Shown here in pieces: positions 17,485 to 26,755 of a stretch of 64,000 nucleotides of DNA. Below the pieces are notes generated by a model. The model made no database searches. It saw only the letters and a list, made by a program, of their open reading frames with translations, and was not told the DNA's origin. Each line of letters starts with the position of its first letter. Position 1 is the first letter of the stretch. This DNA is from Alcanivorax sp. DG881 (GTDB lineage: Bacteria > Pseudomonadota > Gammaproteobacteria > Pseudomonadales > Alcanivoracaceae). The stretch spans positions 3,717,503 through 3,781,502 of the forward strand of contig NZ_DS989915.1 of NCBI RefSeq assembly GCF_000155615.1, read 5' to 3'. The position numbers and the translations under genes were made by a program.

Positions 17485-17501
17485 TTCTCCGTAAGTCGCA
17501 G
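17485..17501 (+). promoter_or_regulatory. Weak ErbR-type box upstream of the receptor
   Basis: TTCTCCGTAAGTCGCAG matches the minus-strand pedF box and its flank in 13 of 17 positions. It lies about 90 bases before the receptor start. This is the loosest member of the set. Confidence 0.3.
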
Positions 17502-17533
17502 TTTCGCTGTTGTTATCCGTAACGGAGTCCCAT

Positions 17534-17564
17534 AAAAAAAGGCTGCGAGAAGCAGCCTTTTTTT
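17534..17564 (-). terminator. Rho-independent terminator, bidirectional form
   Basis: GGCTGC (17541-17546), loop GAGAA, GCAGCC (17552-17557), flanked by seven A on the left and seven T on the right, so it works on either strand. It sits 18 bases past the stop of the metal-dependent hydrolase and marks the right edge of the AT-richer quinoprotein region. Confidence 0.9.
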
Positions 17565-17581
17565 ATGGCAGGAAAAGAAAC

Positions 17582-18517
17582 TCAGTGAGTTTTTTTGCCC
17601 TTGCGCTGGCTGGCTTGAGCATGTTGCTCGGTGAGCATGCCATCGGCACCGAACAGTTTTTCGCGCCATTCGTCCAGCAGGGCGTCGGTGTCGTGCTGGG
17701 AGGGGTGGAAGTCCCGCTTGAAGAAATCCAGGTACTGGGGCGCCAGTTTGGTGAATAGCCCCTTGCGGCCGAACAGGAATTTCATGCCCTGCCAGTTGTT
17801 TTTCAGCTGCAGCAGGCGGCCGTCTGAGGCCAGCATGCGGGCCTGGAACACGGCCAGTACGGCAAAGAAAATCACGGTGGTGGGGATCATGGCTCCCGCA
17901 CGAATAGCGTAACTACCGCTGACCTTTTCATAGACATCATAGGCGACGGTTTTGTGTTCGTTTTCTTCCAGAGCGTGCCATAGCCACAGTTTTGCGGTGG
18001 CTTCATCGAGGATTTTTGCCTGGTGCTCACTTTCGCGCAGCAGTTGTTCGGCAATGATCGCAGTGTAATGCTCGAGACACACGGTGGCGGCCAGCTGGAA
18101 GATCTTGGGGGTGCGTTTTTGCACCAGGCCCAGCAGTTTGCCCAATGACTTGTCCAGCTTGTCAGTGGGGTAGCCGAATTTCACGCCCATTTCGTTCCAG
18201 GCTTCATGCTCTTTGCTGTGCATGGCCTCCTGACCAATAAAGCCGGCCACTTGCGCTTTCAGCTTGCCGTCGGTGATGTCTTTACGGTAGTGGCGCACGG
18301 AGTCCACGAAAAAGGCTTCACCTTCCGGGAACAGGGCCGACAGGCTCAACCAGAATGCGCTCAGGAAAGGGTCATTGTCATAGAAGTAACGCGCCGTGGT
18401 CTTGTCATCGAACTGGAAGTCGAGACGACGGGGCGGAATATTGACGGTGGCGCCTAACGGGACTTTCTGGGCCTTTGCCTGGCCGGACGCAATGGTGGTG
18501 GATGCTGTTGTTGTCAT
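17582..18517 (-). CDS. Predicted metal-dependent hydrolase, ferritin-like (PF10118/COG3687)
   Basis: 311 residues. Start chosen at ATG 18517, preceded by AGGAGG; the upstream in-frame codon at 18562 lies inside a palindrome. An all-helical domain carries a ferritin-like di-metal pattern: EAFFVDSVRHYR, GQEAMHSKEHEAWN, CLEHYTAI and ALEENEHKTVAYD. One hydrophobic segment (about 215-235, GAMIPTTVIFFAVLAVFQ) suggests membrane association. The family is annotated as metal-dependent hydrolase by prediction only; no substrate is known. It stands alone, with a terminator after it and an operator-like palindrome before it. Confidence 0.82.
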   Translation of the reverse strand: MTTTASTTIASGQAKAQKVPLGATVNIPPRRLDFQFDDKTTARYFYDNDPFLSAFWLSLSALFPEGEAFFVDSVRHYRKDITDGKLKAQVAGFIGQEAMHSKEHEAWNEMGVKFGYPTDKLDKSLGKLLGLVQKRTPKIFQLAATVCLEHYTAIIAEQLLRESEHQAKILDEATAKLWLWHALEENEHKTVAYDVYEKVSGSYAIRAGAMIPTTVIFFAVLAVFQARMLASDGRLLQLKNNWQGMKFLFGRKGLFTKLAPQYLDFFKRDFHPSQHDTDALLDEWREKLFGADGMLTEQHAQASQRKGKKTH

Positions 18518-18554
18518 GGTGTCCTCCTGATCTCTGGCGGCAGGGGCGCCGCTG

Positions 18555-18573
18555 AATGTCACACTGTGACATT
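18555..18573 (-). promoter_or_regulatory. Operator-like palindrome AATGTCAC-ACT-GTGACATT
   Basis: A perfect 8-bp inverted repeat with a 3-base centre, 38 bases before the start of the metal-dependent hydrolase gene. The size and symmetry fit a TetR-type repressor site; the regulator is not identified. Confidence 0.55.
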
Positions 18574-18625
18574 GTTCGATGTAACGATAGTCGAGGTTAC
18601 AGCAGACCAGGTAAATGGCACTTTG

Positions 18626-18676
18626 GCGCCCCGGGCGGGGCGCTAGTGCCAGTACACAAAATGAGGGATTTTGTGT
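18626..18676. repeat. Two adjacent hairpins after the aldehyde dehydrogenase gene
   Basis: GCGCCCC-GGGC-GGGGCGC (18626-18643) and ACACAAAAT-GAGGG-ATTTTGTGT (18654-18676) are both perfect. They follow the stop of the minus-strand aldehyde dehydrogenase. Neither has a T run in the direction of transcription, so they are transcript-end structures or operators rather than standard terminators. Confidence 0.5.
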
Positions 18677-18697
18677 CCGGTTATGACAGGGAAGGCA

Positions 18698-20122
18698 TTA
18701 CCCCGGAAGGAACAGGGATTTGGTTTCCAGGAACTCTTCAAAGCCGAAGCGGCCCCATTCCCGGCCAATCCCGGATTGTTTGTAGCCCCCAAAGGCGGCC
18801 TGTACATCCGGGCCGGCCCCATTGATATGGACGTTGCCGGTACGCAGGCGTGCGGCCACCTGGCGGGCCTGGGCATCATCCCCGAAGACATAGCCGGACA
18901 GGCCATATTCGGAGTCGTTGGCAATTGCGACGGCATTGTCCACGGTGTCGTAGGGGATCATCACCAGCACCGGACCGAAAATTTCTTCCCGGGCGATGGT
19001 CATCTGATTGTTCACCTCACTGAATACCGTGGGGCGGGCGAAGTAACCCTTGGTGATACCGTCGGGCTTGCCGGGGCCGCCGGCAACCAGTTTGGCGCCT
19101 TCTTTCTGGCCTTTCTCAATCATGGCCTGCACGCGCTGGTATTGGCGGCCATTGGCGATGGGACCCATTACGGTGGCGTTATCTGCGGGGTCGCCGACCA
19201 CGACCTGGTCGCAGACCTGTGTTGCAATGCGTTCGGCCTCGGCCAGTTGATCCGCCGGCACCAGCATCCGTGACGGGGCATTACAGCTCTGTCCGGTGTT
19301 GGTCATCATGGAGCGCACTCCGTGGGTAACAGCTTGCTCCAGATCGCAGCCTGGCAACAGGATATTGGCGGACTTGCCGCCCAGCTCCAGCGACACGCGT
19401 TTAATGGTGCTGGCCGCTTCCCGGCTCACCGATTCCCCGGCGCGGGTGGAGCCGGTGAGAGACACCACATCAATGCGTGGATCGCTGGACAGCAAGGGCC
19501 CGACGGCTGCGCCATCGCCATACACCATATTGAAGACCCCGGCGGGTACGCCGGCTTCGTCGATAATCCGGGTCAGCAGGTTGGCGGACAGGGGGGCAAA
19601 TTCACTGGGCTTGAGCACCATGGTGCAACCGGCGGCCATGGCCGGGGCGACTTTGCACATGACCTGGTTCATGGGCCAGTTCCAGGGCGTGATCAGGGCA
19701 CAGACACCGGCCGCCTCACGGCGGATCAGTGATTGGCCCGCGGTTTCTTCAAACGGGAACTCCCGGGCGATGCCCAGAGCGGTTTTCAAATGGGCAAGGC
19801 CCATGGGGGCCTGCACCTTGCTGGCCAGGGAGATGGGGGCTCCCATCTCCTGGCTGATGGCCTCGGCCATTTCCGGCAGGTGGGCCTGATAGGCTTCGAG
19901 CATTTTTTCCATATAGCCCAGTCGCTCTTCCAGTGACAGAGCGGACCAGGTGGGGAAGGCCTGGTGGGCGGCGTCGATTGCCGCATCAATATCGGCAGCC
20001 TGTGCCAGCGGCAAGGTGGCAATCTGTTCTTCATTGGCGGGGTTGATAACGGCGTGGGTGGTGGCTCCCGGCGCGGGAGAAACCCAGCTGCCGTTGATGT
20101 AGAACTGCTGCAGCGTATCCAT
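18698..20122 (-). CDS. NAD(P)-dependent aldehyde dehydrogenase
   Basis: 474 residues, complete ALDH superfamily enzyme. Seen: TPWNWP, KPSEFAPL, LTGSTRAG, general base E246 in LELGGKSAN, nucleophile C280 in NTGQSCNAPSR, EEIFGPV, and FGGYKQSGIGRE near the C-terminus. It oxidises an aldehyde to the acid; the sequence does not show which one. The gene is divergent from the iclR-type regulator, which probably controls it. It is GC-rich and distinct from the ExaC-type enzyme of the quinoprotein cluster, so it probably serves another pathway. Confidence 0.92.
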   Translation of the reverse strand: MDTLQQFYINGSWVSPAPGATTHAVINPANEEQIATLPLAQAADIDAAIDAAHQAFPTWSALSLEERLGYMEKMLEAYQAHLPEMAEAISQEMGAPISLASKVQAPMGLAHLKTALGIAREFPFEETAGQSLIRREAAGVCALITPWNWPMNQVMCKVAPAMAAGCTMVLKPSEFAPLSANLLTRIIDEAGVPAGVFNMVYGDGAAVGPLLSSDPRIDVVSLTGSTRAGESVSREAASTIKRVSLELGGKSANILLPGCDLEQAVTHGVRSMMTNTGQSCNAPSRMLVPADQLAEAERIATQVCDQVVVGDPADNATVMGPIANGRQYQRVQAMIEKGQKEGAKLVAGGPGKPDGITKGYFARPTVFSEVNNQMTIAREEIFGPVLVMIPYDTVDNAVAIANDSEYGLSGYVFGDDAQARQVAARLRTGNVHINGAGPDVQAAFGGYKQSGIGREWGRFGFEEFLETKSLFLPG

Positions 20123-20440
20123 GGAATCGTCCTTTTATCGGTCTTCCATTGTGTGTGGTGGGTCAACATTACAATAATGGAACGTAATTTTAAAATATTG
20201 ACCGCCATGGCTGAAGCGTGACATGGTAAATGTTCCTGCCGTGCCCGCGACCCCATTGTGCTTGAGAGAGGGACGTCGGGCCATGGCCGGTTTGAGCCGC
20301 GGGCAAGCGGTGTCTTAGGCAGGCGAAACGCTTTTTGTTATATTTGCGAGCCTAATACATAACTATAAATGGAATCGATGTCCGGTTAGCCGGAACAACC
20401 GGTTTCAGCCAACCCGAAGCCTGATACAGGAACGAGAAGA
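20123..20440. promoter_or_regulatory. Divergent control region, aldehyde dehydrogenase / iclR
   Basis: 318 bases without a gene. On the aldehyde dehydrogenase side it carries GGAACGTAATTT (20179-20190), matching GGAATATAATTT (complement of 35729-35740) before the beta-oxidation operon. On the iclR side it carries TTTGTTATATTTG (20334-20346), identical to 28929-28941 before the acyl-CoA synthetase. CCGGTT-N9-AACCGG (20382-20402) is a dyad 38 bases before iclR. These are candidate IclR-type sites. Confidence 0.4.
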
Positions 20441-21241
20441 ATGCGTAGAGCTGTTGCCGATCTCGGCGCCAATGATAAAGACCGTAATTTCGTCACGGCC
20501 CTGGCAAGGGGGCTGGATATTCTTCGTTGCTTTGGGCCTTCGGATGAATACCTTGGCAATGCGGAGCTGGCCAAGCGGACCAGCATTCCCCGCCCCACCG
20601 TATCGCGGATGACCGCGACCCTGACACAGCTGGGCTACCTGCGTTATGTGCCGCAGCTGGAAAAATACCGGCTGGGGCCGGGCGTACTGGACCTGGGCTA
20701 CCGCTATCTGGCCAGTGAGGGGGTGCGGGATCTGGCGCGGCCTTACATGCAGGAGCTGGCAGATTCCACCGATTGCATGGTCGCCATTGGCGCGCCGGAT
20801 GGCGCTCAGGTGACGTATATCCAGGTTTGCCAGGGCAATGGCCCACTGGTGTTGCGGCTGGATATCGGTTCGCGGGTGCCCATGGCCACCTCGGCATTGG
20901 GCCGGGCGTTCCTGGCGGCCACGCCGGAAGTCGAGCGGGAAATGTACTACGAGCAGATTCGCCAGCAGGACCCGGCGGCCTGGCCGGCGCTGGAGCGCAG
21001 CCTGCAGAGTGCCTATGACGAATATGAACAATACGGCTTCTGTACCTCTGACGGAGAATGGAACCGCGACGTGAGCGGCGTGGCGGTGCCGTTGATTCTG
21101 GATGGTGGCGCTCAGGTGGTGCCGTTCAACTGCGGGGGGTCATCACTGCGCTTGAGCCGCAGAACGCTGCTGGAGAATCTGGGGCCACGGCTGAAAGACG
21201 TGGTTGGGCAGGTCGCGCAGATGGTACAGGGCCGCGCCTGA
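20441..21241 (+). CDS. IclR-family transcriptional regulator
   Basis: 266 residues. N-terminal winged helix (about 15-80; ARGLDILRCF, then ELAKRTSIPRPTVSRMTATL) and C-terminal IclR effector domain (about 90-260; GVRDLARPYMQELAD, the LDIGSRVPMATSALGRAFLA motif, GVAVPLILDGG). IclR proteins usually control degradation of aromatic or organic acids and often regulate themselves and a divergent target. Here the divergent aldehyde dehydrogenase and, by shared upstream sequence, the acyl-CoA synthetase and beta-oxidation operons are the likely targets (inference). Confidence 0.92.
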   Translation: MRRAVADLGANDKDRNFVTALARGLDILRCFGPSDEYLGNAELAKRTSIPRPTVSRMTATLTQLGYLRYVPQLEKYRLGPGVLDLGYRYLASEGVRDLARPYMQELADSTDCMVAIGAPDGAQVTYIQVCQGNGPLVLRLDIGSRVPMATSALGRAFLAATPEVEREMYYEQIRQQDPAAWPALERSLQSAYDEYEQYGFCTSDGEWNRDVSGVAVPLILDGGAQVVPFNCGGSSLRLSRRTLLENLGPRLKDVVGQVAQMVQGRA

Positions 21242-21279
21242 ACCGCTGAGCAGTGGTACCGGGCCACAGGTAAAACTAA

Positions 21280-21583
21280 GGAACCTCTGAATAACTCCTT
21301 GCGTACTCAGTCTTTCAGGCTGGTTCGCAATCTATACCCCATTCGGGGCACAGAGGGCGCGCTTTTGAAGGTGTCCCCTAACTGGGATCGAGATATGTCC
21401 ATCCATCAAAAAAGCGCAACAACGAGTGCGGGCCAGCCTGAAAGACCCGAAGGGCGCGGCCTGGAGCGCCCATCTGCTGCGCCTTGTCTCTCGGAAAGGG
21501 AGCCACCCTGATCATCGAGACAAGACACAACAGCTGCACGCTTCAGGTCACGCTGAGCATGCAAGGAGTTATTCAGAGGTTCC
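21280..21583. mobile_element. 304-bp MITE with IS5-type ends
   Basis: Perfect 23-bp terminal inverted repeats (21280-21302, starting GGAACCTCTGAATAACTCC, and its complement 21561-21583). The 4-bp direct repeat CTAA lies immediately outside both ends (21276-21279 and 21584-21587). CTAA fits the YTAR target duplication of the IS5 subgroup. The inside has no transposase reading frame, so this is a non-autonomous element moved in trans. Its right end is 20 bases before the thioesterase start codon. Confidence 0.88.
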
Positions 21584-21603
21584 CTAACAATGAGTGCGAG
21601 AGT

Positions 21604-22035
21604 ATGAGTGCAGTTCCGCCCTCCAAAGGGTTTTCCCTGGCTGATGCCAATACCCGTTTTGATATGGGTTTTCCCTCCCTGGTGGGGTTTCATTTCCTGG
21701 AATGGGAAGAGGGCAGGGCCGTGCTGGGGTTGCAGATCGAAACCCGGCATTTGAATCTGGGCGGCGTCATTCATGGTGGGGTGCTGGCGACCCTGATGGA
21801 TGTGGCCGGGGCCTGTGCCGGGACCTGGAGCCCGGACCCTGCGCACATTCGTAAGGCCGTTACCCTGTCCATGACCACCACGTTTACCGGGCAGGCCAGT
21901 GAAGGCTTGGTCCGCGCGGTGGGTATCCGCCGTGCCGGAGGCACCCGGATCTATAACAGCACCATGGAAGTGTTCGATGAAAAGGACACGCTGCTGGCGC
22001 TGGGTGAGGCAACCTTCCGTTTACGCAGCGAGTAA
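21604..22035 (+). CDS. Hotdog-fold thioesterase, PaaI-like
   Basis: 143 residues when started at ATG 21604; longer in-frame starts lie within the MITE and are rejected. The hotdog signature HLNLGGVIHGGVLATLMDVAG (about residues 55-75) holds the conserved N, HGG and D of PaaI/YdiI-type acyl-CoA thioesterases, followed by the swapped beta-sheet (AVTLSMTTTFTGQA). It would hydrolyse an acyl- or aryl-CoA in the cytosol. The MITE has replaced its upstream region, so expression probably depends on the element or on readthrough from iclR. The ribosome site (GCGAGAG) is weak. Confidence 0.85.
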   Translation: MSAVPPSKGFSLADANTRFDMGFPSLVGFHFLEWEEGRAVLGLQIETRHLNLGGVIHGGVLATLMDVAGACAGTWSPDPAHIRKAVTLSMTTTFTGQASEGLVRAVGIRRAGGTRIYNSTMEVFDEKDTLLALGEATFRLRSE

Positions 22036-22100
22036 TGTCCTTCCGCGTTATCTCTTGCCGTTTGCAGCCTTGAGAGGCCTCTGCCCCTTTTGTTTTGTAG

Positions 22101-22132
22101 GTCGGATTAGCCGCGTAGCGGCGTAATCCGAC
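22101..22132. repeat. REP-like palindrome
   Basis: GTCGGATTAGCCGC, loop GTA, GCGGCGTAATCCGAC: a near-perfect hairpin in the convergent gap between the thioesterase and the efflux operon. It shares the core TTACGCCGC...GCGGCGTAA with 48487-48515, so both belong to one extragenic repeat family. Confidence 0.75.
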
Positions 22133-22157
22133 ATTTGTCTGTATTTTTCAAAACACA

Positions 22158-23582
22158 CTAACGGCTGGCCACGTGGGTGGGCTGCTGTGCCTCCCAGCCG
22201 CCGCCGAGTGCGCGATACAGTTCTGTTTCATTGGTCAGCTGCTGCAGCTTCAGCGTTACCAGTTGCTGGCGGGCGGAGAGCAGCGTGCGCTGGGCGTCCA
22301 GCACGGCCAGGTAATCATCCGCGCCTTGTTCGTAGCGTTGCTGTGACAACGTCAGCGATTGCTCGGTGGCGGTGACCAATGCCTGTTGGGCCTGTTGCTG
22401 GCGGGCCAGGGTGTCGCGGGCCTGCAGGGCGTTGGCCACTTCCTGGAAGGCGGTTTGAATGGCTTTCTCGTAGGTGGCCACAGCCTGGTCCTGGCGCACT
22501 TCGGCCAGCTCCAGATTGGCCTTGTTACGGCCACCAGAGAAAATCGGCAGGGAAATACTGGGGCTGAACGACCAGGCTTTGGAGCCGCTGTCGAACAGGC
22601 CAGACAATTCGCTGCTCATGCTGCCATAGGCGCCGGTGAGCTGAATGCTGGGGAAGAAGGCGGCACGGGCGGCACCGATGCTGGCATTGGCGGCGCGCAG
22701 TTGGTGTTCGGCCTGCTGCACGTCCGGTCGCTGGGTCAGGAGGCTGGACGATAGCCCTTCCGGTACCGGCGCCACCAGGGAGAGGGTGTCGCTGTTCAGG
22801 TTTACCGATTCCAGTGCGGGCAGGGGCCCGCCAACCAATACGGCCAGGGCGTTGTAATCCTGGCTGACCTGGCGCTCAAAGCTGGCCTGGTTGGCGCGGG
22901 CGCCTTGCAGGGCAATCTGTGCCTGTCGTACATCCAGTTCTGTGCCCAGCCCGCTTTCGAAGCGCCGCTGGATCAGTGCCAGCGAATTCTCTTGCGCGGC
23001 GACCGTTTCACGGCTGATCGCCAGATTCTGACGGTCGCTGACCAGGGTCAGGTAGCTTTGCGCCACCTGGGCCACCAGTGCCAGCTGGGTGCTGCGCTGG
23101 GCCTCTTCGCTGGCCAGGTAAGTTTCCAGAGACGCATCCTTGAGGCTGCGTACGCGTCCGAACAAGTCCAGTTCCCAGGCGGTGACGCCAACCTGAACAC
23201 CGTATTGATCAGAAAGGGTGGAGCTGCCGGTGGATGACAGGTCGCCGGGCAGGCGCTGGCGAGTGCCGCTGCCATCCACGGACAGGTTCGGGTACAGGTC
23301 GGCGCGCTGGATCTGGTACTGGGCGCGCAGGGCGGCCACATCCAGAACGGCCAGGCGCAAATCCCGGTTGTTATCCAGTGCGCTCTGGATGAGTTGTTGT
23401 AACTCGGCGCTTTGGTACAGCGTGGACCAGCCCGGCAGTGTCAATTCGGCGGTGCCGTCAGCGGTGGTTTCGCCCAGCTGGGCGGGTACCGGTGAGGCTG
23501 GTTGTTCGTAGCTGGGGGCCAGGGTGCAGCCACCCAGCATCAGCCCGCCCAGAAGGGCGAGCGTCAGAGGGTTACGGGTCAT
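22158..23582 (-). CDS. Outer-membrane efflux channel, OprM/NodT family lipoprotein
   Basis: 474 residues. Signal peptide with lipobox LGGC (Cys19), then two repeats of the OEP domain (about 60-245 and 270-455) typical of TolC-like channels: long helices rich in Q/A and short beta-strand segments (GVTAWELDLFGRV; PSISLPIFSGGRNKANLELA). As a trimer it forms the outer-membrane duct of the RND pump. It is the last gene of the adaptor-pump-channel operon, 20 bases after the pump gene. Confidence 0.92.
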   Translation of the reverse strand: MTRNPLTLALLGGLMLGGCTLAPSYEQPASPVPAQLGETTADGTAELTLPGWSTLYQSAELQQLIQSALDNNRDLRLAVLDVAALRAQYQIQRADLYPNLSVDGSGTRQRLPGDLSSTGSSTLSDQYGVQVGVTAWELDLFGRVRSLKDASLETYLASEEAQRSTQLALVAQVAQSYLTLVSDRQNLAISRETVAAQENSLALIQRRFESGLGTELDVRQAQIALQGARANQASFERQVSQDYNALAVLVGGPLPALESVNLNSDTLSLVAPVPEGLSSSLLTQRPDVQQAEHQLRAANASIGAARAAFFPSIQLTGAYGSMSSELSGLFDSGSKAWSFSPSISLPIFSGGRNKANLELAEVRQDQAVATYEKAIQTAFQEVANALQARDTLARQQQAQQALVTATEQSLTLSQQRYEQGADDYLAVLDAQRTLLSARQQLVTLKLQQLTNETELYRALGGGWEAQQPTHVASR

Positions 23583-23602
23583 CAGGGTTACTCCGCTTGG
23601 AC

Positions 23603-26600
23603 TTACTCTTTGCCTTTCTTCTTGCCGTCGAGGGGCACGCCGGACAATTTGCGCACCGCCACGTAGAACAACGGAATGAAGAAGATGGCGAGGACGGTGG
23701 CGGTGAGCATGCCGCCGAATACCCCGGTGCCGATGGCGTTTCGGGCGCCGGCGCCGGCGCCGGTACTGATCATCAGCGGGGTTACACCGAGCATGAAGGC
23801 CAGTGAGGTCATCAAAATCGGGCGTAGCCGCATGCGTACCGCTTCCAGTGTGGCCTTGAGCAAGTGCTCGCCTTTCTGCTCCAGCTCCAGCGCGAATTCC
23901 GCAATCAGAATGGCGTTTTTTGCCGAGAGCCCGATGGTGGTCAACAGCCCCACCTGGAAGAAGACGTCGTTGTTCAGGTCACGGAAGGTGGCAGCCAGTA
24001 CCGCACCCAGGATACCCAGTGGCACCACCAGCATGACCGCGAACGGGATGGACCAGCTTTCGTACAGGGCGGCCAGACAGAGGAATACCACCAGCAGGGA
24101 GATGATGTACAAGGCCGGGGCCTGGTCACCGGACTGACGCTCCTGGTAAGACATGCCGGTCCATTCGAAACCGAAGCCGGCGGGCAGCTTGGCAGACAGT
24201 TCTTCCATGGCATCCATGGCGTCACCGGTACTGTAGCCGGGTGCCGCGTTGCCCTGAATGTTCACCGAGGATACGCCGTTGTAACGCTCCAGCTTGGGCG
24301 AGCCATAGGTCCAGTGGCCGGTGGCGAAGGTCGAGAAGGGCACCATTTCGCCCTGGTTATTACGCACGAACCAGTCGTTGACGTTTTCGGGCAGCATCCG
24401 GTAGGGCGCATCGGCTTGTACATACACCCGTTTCACCCGGCCCCGGTCCACGAAGTTGTTCACGTAGCTGGAGCCCCAGGCAATCTGCAGGGTGTTGTTG
24501 ATGTCACTGATGGACAGGCCCAGTGCCTTGGCTTTCTGCTGGTCAATGTCGATCTGGTATTGCGGGCTGTCTTCCAGGCCGTTGGGGCGCACACCGGCCA
24601 GGCGCGGGTCCTGGGCGGCCATGCCGAGCATCTGGTTACGCGCCTGAATCAAGGCCTCATGGCCCTGGCCGGACTGGTCCAGCAGCTGGAAATCGAAGCC
24701 GCTGGCATTGCCCAGCTCGGGAATCGAGGGCGGATTCAGGGCAAACATCATGGCTTCACGAATGGTCGAGAAGTAGCCCATGGCGCGGCCAACTACATTG
24801 TTGGCGCCGTCCACGGACAGGTCCCGTTCCGACCAGTCTTTCAGGTTCACGAACGCCATGCCGGCGTTCTGGCCCTGGCCGGTGAAACTGAAGCCGGCCA
24901 CGGTGAACAGACCATCCACGGCAGAGGACTCTTCGTTGAGATAGTAGTCCTCCATCTTTTTCAGCACGTCTACGGTCTGTTCCTGAGTGGAACCGGCGGG
25001 CAGGGTCACCAGGGTGAACAGGATCCCCTGATCTTCTTCCGGCAGGAAGCTGGAGGGCAACCGCATAAAGCTGAAGCCAAGCACGCCGACGATGATCACA
25101 TAGATGAACAGGTAGCGGCCCCGGCGGCCGAGGATTTTTTCCACGCTGCCCTGGTAACGGCGAGTGCCACGGTCGAAGGTGCGGTTGAACCAGCCAAAGA
25201 AGCCGTGATCGGTCTGGTGTTCGCTGTCCTTGGCCTTGAGCATGGTGGCACACAATGCCGGGGTCAGGATCATGGCCACCAGCACGGACAGCACCATGGC
25301 CGACACGATGGTGATGGAGAACTGGCGGTAAATGGCACCGGTGGACCCGGGGAAGAACGCCATGGGAATGAATACCGCCGACAGCACCAGGGCGATGCCC
25401 ACCAGGGCGCCAGTGATCTGGCCCATGGATTTGCGGGTGGCCTCCTTGGGCGGGAGGCCTTCCTCGTGCATCACCCGTTCCACGTTTTCCACCACCACGA
25501 TGGCGTCATCCACCAGCAGGCCAATGGCCAGCACCATGCCGAACATGGTCAGGGTATTGATGGAGAAGCCGAAGGCAGCCAGCACGGCGAAGGTGCCCAG
25601 CAATACCACCGGGACCGCCAGGGTAGGGATCAGGGTGGCGCGGAAGTTCTGCAGGAACAGGTACATCACCAGGAAGACCAGGATGATGGCCTCGAACAGG
25701 GTGTGCACCACTTCCTCGATGGAGATGCTCACGAAGGGCGTGGTGTCGTAGGGGAACACCATTTCCATCTTGTCGGGGAAGTAGGGTTCCAGCTCTGCCA
25801 GACGGGCACGCAGGGCCTCGGCGGTGTCCAGGGCATTGGCGCCGGTGGCCAGGTTGATGGCCAGGCCGGCGGCGGGCTGGCCGTTATAGCGGCCCTGCAC
25901 ATCGTAGTTCTGGGCCGCCAGTTCCACCCGGGCCACGTCTTTCAGGAAGACCTGGGAGCCATCCGGGTTCACTTTCAGCAGGATGTTCTTGAACTGGTCC
26001 ACGTCTTCCAGACGGGTCTGGGCGATGATGGTGGCGTTCAGTTGCTGGCCTTCCACGGCCGGCGCGCCGCCCAGCTGGCCACTGGCCACCTGATTGTTCT
26101 GCACCTGGATGGTCTGGGTGATGTCCTGGGGAGTCAGATCAAACTTGTTCAGTTTGTTCGGGTCCAGCCAGATACGCATGGCGTAGGGGGAGCCGAACAA
26201 CTGGATCTGGCCCACGCCCGGTACGCGGCTGACCGGGTCCTGGACGTTGGAGGCAATATAATCGGCCAGGTCTGCCCGTGACAGGCTGCCATCCTCGGAG
26301 GTGAAGGCCGCCACCATGAGGAAGGAGTCAGAGGATTTGGTGACCTGCATGCCCTGCTGCTGTACTTCCTGGGGCAGCAGCGGGGTCGCCAGTTGCAGTT
26401 TGTTCTGCACCTGTACCTGGGCGATATCCGGGTCGGTGCCGGGGGCGAAGGTCAGGTTCACCGCGGCGTTACCGAAGGAGTCACTGCTGGAGCTCATGTA
26501 CAGCAGGTTGTCGATCCCGTTCATTTGCTGCTCGATCACCTGGGTGACCGAGTCTTCCACGGTTTTCGCCGAGGCGCCGGGGTAGTTACCGGCAATGGAC

Positions 26601-26728
26601 ACCTGTGGTGGCGCAACGGTGGGGTACTGCTCAATGGGCAGGGTGTAAATGGCCAGGGCACCGGCCATCATCATGATGATGGCGATAACCCAGGCGAAAA
26701 TTGGACGGTCAATAAAAAATCTGGCCAT
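23603..26728 (-). CDS. acrB: RND multidrug efflux pump, HAE1 family (AcrB/MexB/TtgB-like)
   Basis: 1041 residues, 12 transmembrane helices with two large periplasmic loops. It opens with [20 protein letters not shown] and [11 protein letters not shown], and the proton-relay Asp pair is present in [17 protein letters not shown]. Further family marks are [13 protein letters not shown] and [12 protein letters not shown]. It is a proton-driven exporter of lipophilic compounds from the periplasm and inner leaflet. The operon with a lipoprotein adaptor and OprM-like channel, plus the divergent AcrR-type repressor, is the mexAB-oprM/ttgABC arrangement. In a hydrocarbon degrader solvent export is a plausible role. 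Confidence 0.95.
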   Translation of the reverse strand: MARFFIDRPIFAWVIAIIMMMAGALAIYTLPIEQYPTVAPPQVSIAGNYPGASAKTVEDSVTQVIEQQMNGIDNLLYMSSSSDSFGNAAVNLTFAPGTDPDIAQVQVQNKLQLATPLLPQEVQQQGMQVTKSSDSFLMVAAFTSEDGSLSRADLADYIASNVQDPVSRVPGVGQIQLFGSPYAMRIWLDPNKLNKFDLTPQDITQTIQVQNNQVASGQLGGAPAVEGQQLNATIIAQTRLEDVDQFKNILLKVNPDGSQVFLKDVARVELAAQNYDVQGRYNGQPAAGLAINLATGANALDTAEALRARLAELEPYFPDKMEMVFPYDTTPFVSISIEEVVHTLFEAIILVFLVMYLFLQNFRATLIPTLAVPVVLLGTFAVLAAFGFSINTLTMFGMVLAIGLLVDDAIVVVENVERVMHEEGLPPKEATRKSMGQITGALVGIALVLSAVFIPMAFFPGSTGAIYRQFSITIVSAMVLSVLVAMILTPALCATMLKAKDSEHQTDHGFFGWFNRTFDRGTRRYQGSVEKILGRRGRYLFIYVIIVGVLGFSFMRLPSSFLPEEDQGILFTLVTLPAGSTQEQTVDVLKKMEDYYLNEESSAVDGLFTVAGFSFTGQGQNAGMAFVNLKDWSERDLSVDGANNVVGRAMGYFSTIREAMMFALNPPSIPELGNASGFDFQLLDQSGQGHEALIQARNQMLGMAAQDPRLAGVRPNGLEDSPQYQIDIDQQKAKALGLSISDINNTLQIAWGSSYVNNFVDRGRVKRVYVQADAPYRMLPENVNDWFVRNNQGEMVPFSTFATGHWTYGSPKLERYNGVSSVNIQGNAAPGYSTGDAMDAMEELSAKLPAGFGFEWTGMSYQERQSGDQAPALYIISLLVVFLCLAALYESWSIPFAVMLVVPLGILGAVLAATFRDLNNDVFFQVGLLTTIGLSAKNAILIAEFALELEQKGEHLLKATLEAVRMRLRPILMTSLAFMLGVTPLMISTGAGAGARNAIGTGVFGGMLTATVLAIFFIPLFYVAVRKLSGVPLDGKKKGKE

Positions 26729-26755
26729 GGGAATCCCGTTTCTCGTCGTTGCGCG

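Noticed and set aside
21484..21603. Longer start for the thioesterase
   Set aside because: The extra 40 residues are translated MITE sequence and do not resemble the hotdog family.
23864..26281. 805-codon open frame on the plus strand
   Set aside because: It lies wholly antisense to the RND pump gene and its H/G/Q-rich translation is the usual shadow of a GC-rich coding strand.
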